Shown: one piece after another, positions 44,075 to 51,499 of the stretch
How the letters are laid out: each line of letters starts with the position of its first letter
Position numbering within the stretch: the stretch's first letter is position 1
Assembly: GCF_009832745.1 (NCBI RefSeq)
Contig: NZ_VRMJ01000005.1
Location: 62,001 to 126,000 of the forward strand
Length of the DNA: 64,000 nucleotides
Direction: 5' to 3'
Origin: Polaribacter septentrionalilitoris
GTDB lineage: Bacteria; Bacteroidota; Bacteroidia; Flavobacteriales; Flavobacteriaceae
Program-made: the position numbers and the translations under genes
Notes under the pieces: generated by a model
The model's input: only the letters and a program-made list of their open reading frames with translations
The model's database searches: none
What the model was told of the DNA's origin: nothing

Positions 44075-44222
44075 ATTAAAATCTATTTTTTATAGAAGAT
44101 TTGACAAAATGGCAATTATTGTTAATTTTTTACGGATTAATCCATCAAATTATTAATAAAACAAACAATTGATTCTTAAAATATAAGAATGCTTATGCTC
44201 TTTTTAATTTATTAAGAATCTT

Positions 44223-46853
44223 CTATCTTCTAAAACGATAGGTAAATTTTACTAAAAAAGTATCATTTGCAGGCGCATTAAATACTTGATCTGAAACTGC
44301 ATCTACTAAATCTTCTGAAATAGCAGCACTACCCACAGAGCCTCTAGACCATACCAAAAACAATTCAGAACCTGGTATATACTCCCATCTTGCCACTAAA
44401 TTTGTTTGCAACTGTACAAAAGAAAAATCTGGGTTTTCAAAACTATAATCTATTGTTCCATCTCTATTTTCATCTATGAAATAATCATCATTCTGTAAAC
44501 TAATTTGATTATTATCATACACAGAAATCCTATCGTTAATACTTTTTCCAGTAGGATTATTCACATAATTTAAATCCGTAAACTCTCCTTTAGATATAAA
44601 AGGTTGCCCATAAAATTGTAAAGAAATATTTGGTGTAAAGCTATAATTTAGTCGTAAAGTAGTGGTTAAGGTTTGGTTTTGAATTCTTCCCAAAATATAT
44701 CTTGTATTACCATTAAAGCTTTTATCATCTACATATTGAGTTCTGTCGTATAAATTTGCATACTCAATATTTAAAGACATACTTAATGCATCTGTAGGTT
44801 GATAATTGGTGCGAATTACAAAACGATCTCTAGCCACAACATTCTCAGATGAATGCCTATTTGAATACCCTAAGGTAAAACTAAATAGTTTACTTCTATC
44901 AGATCCAAAAAAAGCATACCAAAAACCAGTATCTGGCCTTCTAAATCGTGGACCACCTCTTAAATAAAAGTTATCAAAATAGTTAGTACTTATTCCATAA
45001 CCTCCTTCAGTCCACCAATTGTTAATCCAACTTATTTCTCCGTTCAATTCAAAACGAACTCTATTTAGATTACCTCCAAAATCATAAAATGTAGATTGTT
45101 CAAATCTTGCTCTTATGTTTCGATATGTTTCTGTGGGTACTTGCCATAAATGATTTAAATTACCAAACTGAATGATTTCATCTGTTCTTCTTAAAAAACC
45201 AACATCATTCAATTCTAATTCTGGTGAACGCCAAATCAAACCTCCATTATATCTCCAATTTCCACCTCCATTTTTACCCATTTCTATTCTACCTCCTGTA
45301 CCTGACAATGAAGTTTTATTAGGATCTACAGAAACATGAGTTGCATCAGTTCGTTGAAAATTATGACGCAATGTTTCTTGAGTGGCTTTAATAGCCTCTG
45401 CACTTCCTTGAACGTGACTAAGAATTACATTACCTTCTAAAAAATATTCTCTGTTTTTCCAATTGTGTTGAAAATCAATTCCACCTGTATAAGCTGCTTT
45501 GTGAAGTTCATTAAAGTCGCCATTTAAATGTCTATTTGTGGCTGTGAAAATTCCACCAATAAATGAATTTCTTTCGTTAAAATCTTTTTGAACGCGCGTC
45601 ACAAAATAATTGGTTAAAGGTTCTACAATTTGCTCTCTTGTACCACCATCAGTTTGTCTAATTTCTGCATACTCATTTCCTGTTACACTTTCTAAAACAC
45701 CAATAGACCAACCATCTCTTGTTTTTCCAGAGAATTTTGCAGCTCCTAAAATCCTTGAATTTTGAGGTTCATTGGCAAATTCTCCTGTGGTTAACGTTGC
45801 ATTTCTATGAGGGTTTCTTCCAATTCTTCTACTGTAGAACAGATTATCACTTCCATTAGCAAATTCATAATCAAAAATATTGCTGTTCTCTACAAAAAAA
45901 GGACGCTGTTCTCTAAAAAAAATTTGAAATCCATCTAAGGCAATGGCACCAGGATCTGCCTCAACTTGTCCAAAATCTGGGTTTACGGTCAAGTCTAATG
46001 TTAAATCATTTGTAATTCCGATTTTTGCATCCAAACCAAAATTTGCTTTAAAATCTTTACCTGTTCTAAACGGGTTTCCAACTTCTGCTGGGTATTTATC
46101 GTACTGTAAAACCGTAAAAGGCTGAATTTCTAATTGCTTTTGAGACACTAAATTTTTTAACCCATGTAATTCTCCTGCCTCACTAATAAAACCTGCTTGA
46201 TCATTAGGTATTCTTTGCCAAAGTGAACGCTCTTGCAACCTAAATATGGTTCTATTTACATTAAAACCCCAGATTTGTTCCTTGGCTTTTCCAAAACGTA
46301 ATTGACTAAAAGGAATTTTCATTTCAGCAGTCCAACCTTTGTCGTCAACTTTAGCATTTGTATACCAAATTGGGTTCCAGCTATCATCCCAATTATTTCC
46401 GTTTTGAGAAACAAATTCTTCTCCTTTTACTCCAGCAGCAGTTGTTGTAAACACAAAGGCTGTTCTTTTATCATGATAACTATCTATAATTACATTTACT
46501 CTATCACCTTGAAAACCATCTCTTCTACTTAAACGTTGTTGAATCAATTCTGGCTCATCATCAAAAGCTCTTATGGCAATGTAGAGGTATTTAGCATCAT
46601 ACATTACCTTAAATTTTGTTTGATATGTAGGTGGTTTTCCTTCATCGGGTTCTTTTTGTGTAAAGCTAGATGACCATGCTACAACATTCCAAGCATCCTC
46701 AGAGATATCACCATCTATGTTAGGTACTTTTTTTAGGGGTTTTGTGGTGTAAATTCGTTTTGGTATTTTATTTTCTATAATTTCTTGTGCACCTATTTTT
46801 GTTGAAAAAATAAAGCATATTATTAAAAAATTTAAAAGGAATCTATGTTGCAT
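44223..46853 (-). CDS. DUF5916 protein with carbohydrate-binding-like N-terminus
   Basis: 876 residues with a signal peptide (about 1-22, ending IGAQ). The region 35-210 is of the CBM9-like fold (PNIDGDISEDAWNVVAW ... KYLYIAIRAFDDEP). The rest is a long outer-membrane beta-barrel-like region (DUF5916) ending FTYRFRR. These proteins are widespread in Bacteroidota and of unknown function; a role in surface binding of an oligomer is guesswork. Monocistronic. Confidence 0.85.
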   Translation of the reverse strand: MQHRFLLNFLIICFIFSTKIGAQEIIENKIPKRIYTTKPLKKVPNIDGDISEDAWNVVAWSSSFTQKEPDEGKPPTYQTKFKVMYDAKYLYIAIRAFDDEPELIQQRLSRRDGFQGDRVNVIIDSYHDKRTAFVFTTTAAGVKGEEFVSQNGNNWDDSWNPIWYTNAKVDDKGWTAEMKIPFSQLRFGKAKEQIWGFNVNRTIFRLQERSLWQRIPNDQAGFISEAGELHGLKNLVSQKQLEIQPFTVLQYDKYPAEVGNPFRTGKDFKANFGLDAKIGITNDLTLDLTVNPDFGQVEADPGAIALDGFQIFFREQRPFFVENSNIFDYEFANGSDNLFYSRRIGRNPHRNATLTTGEFANEPQNSRILGAAKFSGKTRDGWSIGVLESVTGNEYAEIRQTDGGTREQIVEPLTNYFVTRVQKDFNERNSFIGGIFTATNRHLNGDFNELHKAAYTGGIDFQHNWKNREYFLEGNVILSHVQGSAEAIKATQETLRHNFQRTDATHVSVDPNKTSLSGTGGRIEMGKNGGGNWRYNGGLIWRSPELELNDVGFLRRTDEIIQFGNLNHLWQVPTETYRNIRARFEQSTFYDFGGNLNRVRFELNGEISWINNWWTEGGYGISTNYFDNFYLRGGPRFRRPDTGFWYAFFGSDRSKLFSFTLGYSNRHSSENVVARDRFVIRTNYQPTDALSMSLNIEYANLYDRTQYVDDKSFNGNTRYILGRIQNQTLTTTLRLNYSFTPNISLQFYGQPFISKGEFTDLNYVNNPTGKSINDRISVYDNNQISLQNDDYFIDENRDGTIDYSFENPDFSFVQLQTNLVARWEYIPGSELFLVWSRGSVGSAAISEDLVDAVSDQVFNAPANDTFLVKFTYRFRR

Positions 46854-46908
46854 TTAATTGGTTAGTGTTAAAATTGTCAACAAAAAATTGAATTGTTTAA
46901 TTGGTGTA

Positions 46909-46916
46909 CAAAAGTA
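46909..46916 (-). promoter_or_regulatory. Putative -7 box for the DUF5916 gene
   Basis: TACTTTTG on the minus strand, about 55 nt before the start codon; no clear TTG upstream. Confidence 0.5.
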
Positions 46917-47147
46917 ACTTTCTATTTTCTTAACTTTTTGTTAATAATTTTTATGATATTATTTGAATCTCATAATTCTCCTTAGAAAAACACATCACTA
47001 TTTATCAATTATTCACAAAAAACTCATTTTTATTATTTTTATAGAACGATAAAGAGATATCTGCTAAAAATATTTAACGTTTTACATTTTACAATTGAAC
47101 TATCTGTAAATTGATTTTAGACCCAAGAAATAAATCTAACTTACTAT

Positions 47148-47177
47148 TTGTCAAACCAATAAAAAGCGATACATTTG
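47148..47177 (+). promoter_or_regulatory. Promoter of the ribosomal protein operon
   Basis: TTG (47148-47150), 19 nt, TACATTTG (47170-47177), then CACTCC. Full match to the Bacteroidota consensus. The start codon of rplM is 60 nt downstream. Confidence 0.82.
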
Positions 47178-47237
47178 CACTCCTTTTTTAAGGAAAAGTT
47201 ATATTATTAATAAAGAACAAAGACTAAAAGTGTAATT

Positions 47238-47693
47238 ATGAACACATTAAGTTACAAAACAGTATCAGCAAACAGCGCTACCGTAAACAAGGAGTGGGTT
47301 TTAGTTGATGCAGACGGGCAAACGTTGGGTCGTCTAGCTTCTAAAGTAGCAAAGCTAATTAGAGGTAAATATAAGCCAAATTATACTCCTCACGTAGATT
47401 GTGGAGATAACGTGGTTATCATCAACGCAGAAAAAATTAACCTAACTGGTAAAAAATGGACTGATAAATCATATATCAGACACACAGGTTATCCAGGAGG
47501 TCAAAGATCGTTAACTGCAACAGAAATGTTTGAGAAAGATCCTACAAGATTAATCGAAAAAGCAGTAAAAGGAATGTTACCAAAAAACAAATTAGGTAGC
47601 GCTTTATACAGAAACTTGTATGTATATGCAGGTTCAGAGCACAAACAAGCAGGTCAAGAACCTAAAGCTATTAACCTTAACGATTATAAATAA
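47238..47693 (+). CDS. rplM: 50S ribosomal protein L13
   Basis: 151 residues. The family core is plain: WVLVDADGQTLGRLASKVAKLIRGKYKPNYTPHVDCGD at about 21-60 and PKNKLGSALYRNLYVYAG near the end. Its TAA shares one base with the rpsI start (TAATG), so the pair is translationally coupled. Confidence 0.99.
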   Translation: MNTLSYKTVSANSATVNKEWVLVDADGQTLGRLASKVAKLIRGKYKPNYTPHVDCGDNVVIINAEKINLTGKKWTDKSYIRHTGYPGGQRSLTATEMFEKDPTRLIEKAVKGMLPKNKLGSALYRNLYVYAGSEHKQAGQEPKAINLNDYK

Positions 47694-48079
47694 TGGATAC
47701 AGTTCACAAAATCGGTAGAAGAAAAACTGCTGTAGCACGTATTTATCTTACTGAAGGTAAAGGTGATATTACAGTAAACAAAAAAGACTATAAAAGTTAC
47801 TTTACTACAGGAACTTTACAATATAAAGTACAACAACCATTAATGTTAACAGAGAACTTAACGTCTTATGACATTAAAGTTAATGTTTATGGTGGTGGTA
47901 TAACAGGACAAGCAGAAGCTATTCGTTTAGCCATTACTAGAGCATTAGTTTCTATTAATGAAGAACATAGAGCAGTCTTAAAACCAGAAGGTTTATTAAC
48001 ACGTGACCCAAGAATGGTTGAACGTAAGAAATTCGGTCAGAAGAAAGCACGTAAGAAATTCCAGTTCTCTAAACGTTAA
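47693..48079 (+). CDS. rpsI: 30S ribosomal protein S9
   Basis: 128 residues with IGRRKTAVARIYL at the N-terminus, the GGGITGQAEAIRLAI core and the invariant basic C-terminus ending FQFSKR that reaches the P-site tRNA. It starts on the last base of rplM's stop codon. Confidence 0.99.
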   Translation: MDTVHKIGRRKTAVARIYLTEGKGDITVNKKDYKSYFTTGTLQYKVQQPLMLTENLTSYDIKVNVYGGGITGQAEAIRLAITRALVSINEEHRAVLKPEGLLTRDPRMVERKKFGQKKARKKFQFSKR

Positions 48080-48101
48080 TCCTTCGACAAGCTCAGGATT
48101 A
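48077..48101. repeat. Dispersed hairpin element, loop TCGACAAGCTC, copy 2
   Basis: Arms TAATCCT (48077-48083, containing the rpsI stop codon) and AGGATTA (48095-48101) enclose the same 11-nt loop as at 41003-41023. The arms differ between copies but remain complementary. Confidence 0.75.
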
Positions 48102-48109
48102 CTTTTAAG

Positions 48110-48180
48110 AGACTGTTATTATTTATTAATTAACAGTTTAGTATCTAAATGGTTAAGACTCGAAAGACTACTTAACCATT
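48110..48180 (+). promoter_or_regulatory. Hairpin-rich leader of rpsB
   Basis: After the dispersed element come CTGTTA/TAACAG (48113-48136) and a 10-bp perfect stem AATGGTTAAG/CTTAACCATT (48148-48180) with a 13-nt loop. Neither is followed by a T run, so they are not terminators. The structure ends 36 nt before the rpsB start. S2 autoregulates rpsB-tsf in E. coli; a similar role here is inference. Confidence 0.45.
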
Positions 48181-48216
48181 GATTTCAAAAAACAGAAAGT
48201 AAACACATTTAAAAAA

Positions 48217-48999
48217 ATGGCAAACATTAACATTCAAGAATTATTAGACAGTGGAGTACACTTTGGTCACTTAACTAGAAAGTGGAATCCTAATATGGCT
48301 CCTTATATTTATACAGAGCGTAACGGTGTTCACATCATCGATTTGTATAAAACTGCAGCTAAAATAGAAGAAACTTCAGAAGCGTTGAAAAAAATTGCTA
48401 ACTCTGGACGTAAAATTTTATTTGTTGCAACAAAAAAGCAAGCTAAAGATATCGTAGCTGAAAAAGCAAAAGCAGTAAATATGCCTTACATCACAGAAAG
48501 ATGGCCAGGAGGTATGTTAACCAACTTTGTAACTATTAGAAAAGCTGTTAAGAAAATGGCTTCTATTGATAGAATGAAGACTGATGGATCTTTTGATGCT
48601 TTATCTAAAAGAGAAAAATTACAAATTAACCGTCAAAGAGAAAAATTAGAAAAGAATTTAGGTTCTATCTCTGATATGACTCGTTTACCAGGTGCATTAT
48701 TTGTAATCGACATCAAAAAAGAACATATTGCTGTAGCTGAAGCTCAAAAATTAAACATTCCAATTTTTGCAATGGTAGATACAAACTCTGACCCAAGACA
48801 GGTTGATTTTGTAATTCCAGCAAATGATGATGCTTCTAAATCTATAGACAAAGTTTTAGGTTTTGTTACTGATGCAATTGCTGAAGGTTTATCAGAAAGA
48901 AAAGCTGATAAAGAAAAAGCAAAAGAAGCTAAAGAAGCTCCAAAAAAGGAAGCTCCTAAGGCTGAAGCAGCAGAAACTGCAACTGAAGAAAAAAAATAA
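48217..48999 (+). CDS. rpsB: 30S ribosomal protein S2
   Basis: 260 residues. The family signatures are LDSGVHFGHLTRKWNPNMAPYIY near the start, ERWPGGMLTNF (about 91-101) and IPIFAMVDTNSDPRQVDFVIPANDD (about 181-205). The last 35 residues are a Lys/Glu/Ala-rich low-complexity tail (KEAPKKEAPKAEA) common in Bacteroidota. Upstream of tsf in the conserved rpsB-tsf order. Confidence 0.99.
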   Translation: MANINIQELLDSGVHFGHLTRKWNPNMAPYIYTERNGVHIIDLYKTAAKIEETSEALKKIANSGRKILFVATKKQAKDIVAEKAKAVNMPYITERWPGGMLTNFVTIRKAVKKMASIDRMKTDGSFDALSKREKLQINRQREKLEKNLGSISDMTRLPGALFVIDIKKEHIAVAEAQKLNIPIFAMVDTNSDPRQVDFVIPANDDASKSIDKVLGFVTDAIAEGLSERKADKEKAKEAKEAPKKEAPKAEAAETATEEKK

Positions 49000-49046
49000 T
49001 TTTAATACATAATTAGAAACTAAGTTTCTTAAAAACGATTAAAAAA

Positions 49047-50012
49047 ATGGCAAAAATTAGTGCTGCTGACGTAAAAAAATTAAGAGAAGCAACTGGAGCT
49101 GGTATGATGGACTGTAAAAAGGCATTAGTAGAAGCAGAAGGTGATTTTGACAAAGCAATCGATATTTTACGTAAAAAAGGTCAGAAAATTGCTGCAAAAA
49201 GAGCTGATAGAGAATCTACAGAAGGTGTTGCAGTAACAAGAATTAACGATACAAAAACAGAAGGTGTTGCTATTGTTTTAGCTTGTGAAACTGACTTTGT
49301 TGGTAAAAACGAAAAGTTTGTTGCTTTAGGAGGTCAATTTGCTGATATCGCATTAAACTACTCTACTAAAGAAGAGTTTTTAGCTGCTGATTTTGATGGT
49401 ATGACTGTTGCTGATAAATTGGTTGAACAAACTGGTGTTATTGGTGAAAAATTAGACATAACTGCTTTCGAAAAAATAGAAGCTGCTTATGTTGGTGCTT
49501 ATACTCACATTGGTAAAATTGCTGCTTTAGTAGGTTTATCTGCTGCTGTAGATAATGCTGAGGTTTTAGCAAAAGATGTTGCAATGCAAGTTGCATCTAT
49601 GGGAGCTACAACTTTATCTTACAAAGATTTTGACCCTGCTTATGTTGCTGCAGAAACTGAAGCAAGAATTGCAGTGATCGAAAAAGATAATATTGAGTTA
49701 GGTAGATTAGGTAAAACATTAAAAAATGTACCTCAATACATCTCTATGTCTCAAATTACTGATGAAGTTTTAGCAAAAGCTGAAGAAGCTGCAAAAGCTG
49801 AATTAGCTGCTGAAGGAAAACCAGAAAAAATCTGGGATAGAATTTTACCAGGAAAAATGGAAAGATTCATTTCTGACAACACTACTTTAGATATGGAGCA
49901 ATGTCTTTTAGACCAAGCTTTTATTAAAGATGAAAAGAAAAACGTTGCTGAATACGTAAAAACCTATGGTGATGTTGAAGTAACAACTTTTAAAAGAGTT
50001 ACATTAGGATAA
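49047..50012 (+). CDS. tsf: Elongation factor Ts
   Basis: Nucleotide exchange factor for EF-Tu, 321 residues. N-terminal UBA-like domain (VKKLREATGAGMMDCKKALVEAEGD) and the core with CETDFVGKNEKF (about 77-88), needed for contact with EF-Tu. 47 nt after rpsB; terminated by a perfect palindromic terminator. Confidence 0.99.
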   Translation: MAKISAADVKKLREATGAGMMDCKKALVEAEGDFDKAIDILRKKGQKIAAKRADRESTEGVAVTRINDTKTEGVAIVLACETDFVGKNEKFVALGGQFADIALNYSTKEEFLAADFDGMTVADKLVEQTGVIGEKLDITAFEKIEAAYVGAYTHIGKIAALVGLSAAVDNAEVLAKDVAMQVASMGATTLSYKDFDPAYVAAETEARIAVIEKDNIELGRLGKTLKNVPQYISMSQITDEVLAKAEEAAKAELAAEGKPEKIWDRILPGKMERFISDNTTLDMEQCLLDQAFIKDEKKNVAEYVKTYGDVEVTTFKRVTLG

Positions 50013-50033
50013 TTATTCCTAAAACTAATATTT

Positions 50034-50063
50034 AAAAACCTCGCAAATTTGCGAGGTTTTTTT
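50034..50063 (+). terminator. Terminator of the rplM-rpsI-rpsB-tsf operon
   Basis: A 14-bp perfect palindrome with core CCTCGCAAA/TTTGCGAGG and flanking A/T runs, 22 nt after tsf. Confidence 0.92.
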
Positions 50064-50098
50064 ATTTATCAAAAAAAAGGAAACTCAAAAAAAAATGG

Positions 50099-50106
50099 TA
50101 ATTTTG
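50099..50106 (+). promoter_or_regulatory. Putative -7 box of pyrH-frr
   Basis: TAATTTTG followed by CACAAC, 20 nt before the pyrH start. No TTG at standard spacing. Confidence 0.5.
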
Positions 50107-50126
50107 CACAACTTTCAAAATAGACT

Positions 50127-50837
50127 ATGCAATATAAAAGAGTACTGCTAAAATTAAGTGGAGAAGCTTTAATGGGAGAAAGACAATATGGTATTGACCC
50201 TAAACGTCTTTCTGAGTACGCTAAAGAAATTAAACAAGTTGTAGATAAAGGTATAGAAGTTGCCATAGTAATTGGTGGTGGAAATATTTTTAGAGGCGTT
50301 GCTGGTGCTGCAAACGGTATGGATCGTGTGCAAGGAGACCATATGGGAATGCTAGCCACTTGTATTAATGGTTTAGCTTTGCAAAGTGCTTTAGAAGATG
50401 AAGATGTTCATACTCGTTTACAAACTGCTTTAGAAATTAAAGAAGTTGCTGAGCCTTATATTAAAAGAAAAGCCATTAGACATCTAGAAAAAGGACGTGT
50501 AGTTATTTTTGGTGCAGGAACAGGAAATCCATATTTTACGACTGATACTGCAGCTGTTTTAAGAGCTATTGAAATTCAAGCAGACGCTATCTTAAAAGGA
50601 ACTCGTGTTGACGGAATTTACAATGTTGATCCTGAGAAAGATAAAAATGCAATAAAATTTGAAAACATCACTTTTAAAGAAGTTATTGAAAAAGGCCTAA
50701 AGGTTATGGATATGACTGCTTTTACATTAAGTGAAGAAAATAAACTACCAATTATTGTTTTTGACATGAACACTCAAGGCAACTTATTAAAGTTATTATC
50801 TGGAGAAAAAATTGGTACTGTTGTTGATAATCAATAA
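50127..50837 (+). CDS. pyrH: UMP kinase
   Basis: Amino-acid-kinase-fold enzyme making UDP. The phosphate-binding start [15 protein letters not shown], then [10 protein letters not shown] (about 50-60) and the uracil-region [13 protein letters not shown]. 236 residues, normal. 25 nt before frr, the conserved pyrH-frr pair. Confidence 0.98.
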   Translation: MQYKRVLLKLSGEALMGERQYGIDPKRLSEYAKEIKQVVDKGIEVAIVIGGGNIFRGVAGAANGMDRVQGDHMGMLATCINGLALQSALEDEDVHTRLQTALEIKEVAEPYIKRKAIRHLEKGRVVIFGAGTGNPYFTTDTAAVLRAIEIQADAILKGTRVDGIYNVDPEKDKNAIKFENITFKEVIEKGLKVMDMTAFTLSEENKLPIIVFDMNTQGNLLKLLSGEKIGTVVDNQ

Positions 50838-50862
50838 TTAGAATCTTTTAAAAGAAACAAAG

Positions 50863-51417
50863 ATGAACGAAGAAATTGAATTTATTTTAGACACTGCTAA
50901 AGAAGCGATGGATAAAGCCATCAGCCACTTAGAAAAAGAATTAAAAACAATTAGAGCTGGTAAAGCTACTCCTGCAATGTTAAGCACTGTTATGGTAGAT
51001 TATTACGGTTCTCAAACTCCGCTAGCACAAGTAGCTAATGTAAATACTCCTGATGCCAGAACATTAAGTATTCAACCTTGGGAGAAAAATATGTTGCAAG
51101 AAATTGAGAAAGCAATTCAAATTGCAAATCTTGGTTTTAACCCAATGAATAATGGTGATGTAATTATGATTAACGTTCCACCATTAACTGAGGAACGAAG
51201 AAGAAACTTAGCAAAACAATCGAAAGCTGAGGCTGAAGATGCTAAGGTTGGTGTAAGAAATGCGCGTAAAGAAGCAAATAACGATTTGAAAAAAGCGGAC
51301 ATCTCTGAAGATTTATTAAAAAATACTGAAGCAGATGTACAAGACCTAACAGACAAATACATCAAACTCATTGATGATAAATTAGCCACCAAAGAAAAAG
51401 AAATTTTAACCATCTAA
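50863..51417 (+). CDS. frr: Ribosome recycling factor
   Basis: 184 residues, splits post-termination ribosomes with EF-G. Visible family phrases: LEKELKTIRAGKATPAML, LSIQPWEKNML and PPLTEERRRNLAKQSK. Followed by a terminator. Confidence 0.98.
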   Translation: MNEEIEFILDTAKEAMDKAISHLEKELKTIRAGKATPAMLSTVMVDYYGSQTPLAQVANVNTPDARTLSIQPWEKNMLQEIEKAIQIANLGFNPMNNGDVIMINVPPLTEERRRNLAKQSKAEAEDAKVGVRNARKEANNDLKKADISEDLLKNTEADVQDLTDKYIKLIDDKLATKEKEILTI

Positions 51418-51425
51418 AATATGTG

Positions 51426-51453
51426 AAGAGTGTTTTAAACACTCTTTTCTTTT
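51426..51453 (+). terminator. Terminator of pyrH-frr
   Basis: Arms AAGAGTGTTT and AAACACTCTT (10 bp, 51426-51446) followed by TTCTTTTT. Confidence 0.88.
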
Positions 51454-51499
51454 TAAAGCACTATTTATATTTCACATCACTTTTTGTAAAACTCTCTAA

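Larger units (their letters stand above)
43881..44222 (-). promoter_or_regulatory. Aromatic operon leader interval (342 nt)
   Basis: From the operon side outward: terminator (43889-43920), leader ORF (43940-44020), promoter (44045-44074). The remaining 148 nt up to the stop of the DUF5916 gene (44223) are AT-rich with no ORF. There is a weak AT-only hairpin near 44090-44110 and no recognisable terminator for the DUF5916 gene. Confidence 0.7.
46854..47237. promoter_or_regulatory. Divergent intergenic region (384 nt) between DUF5916 gene and rplM
   Basis: Holds one promoter candidate for each direction: minus-strand TACTTTTG at 46909-46916 and the full rplM promoter at 47148-47177. The 230 nt between are about 85% A+T with no ORF, repeat or clear hairpin. 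Confidence 0.6.
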
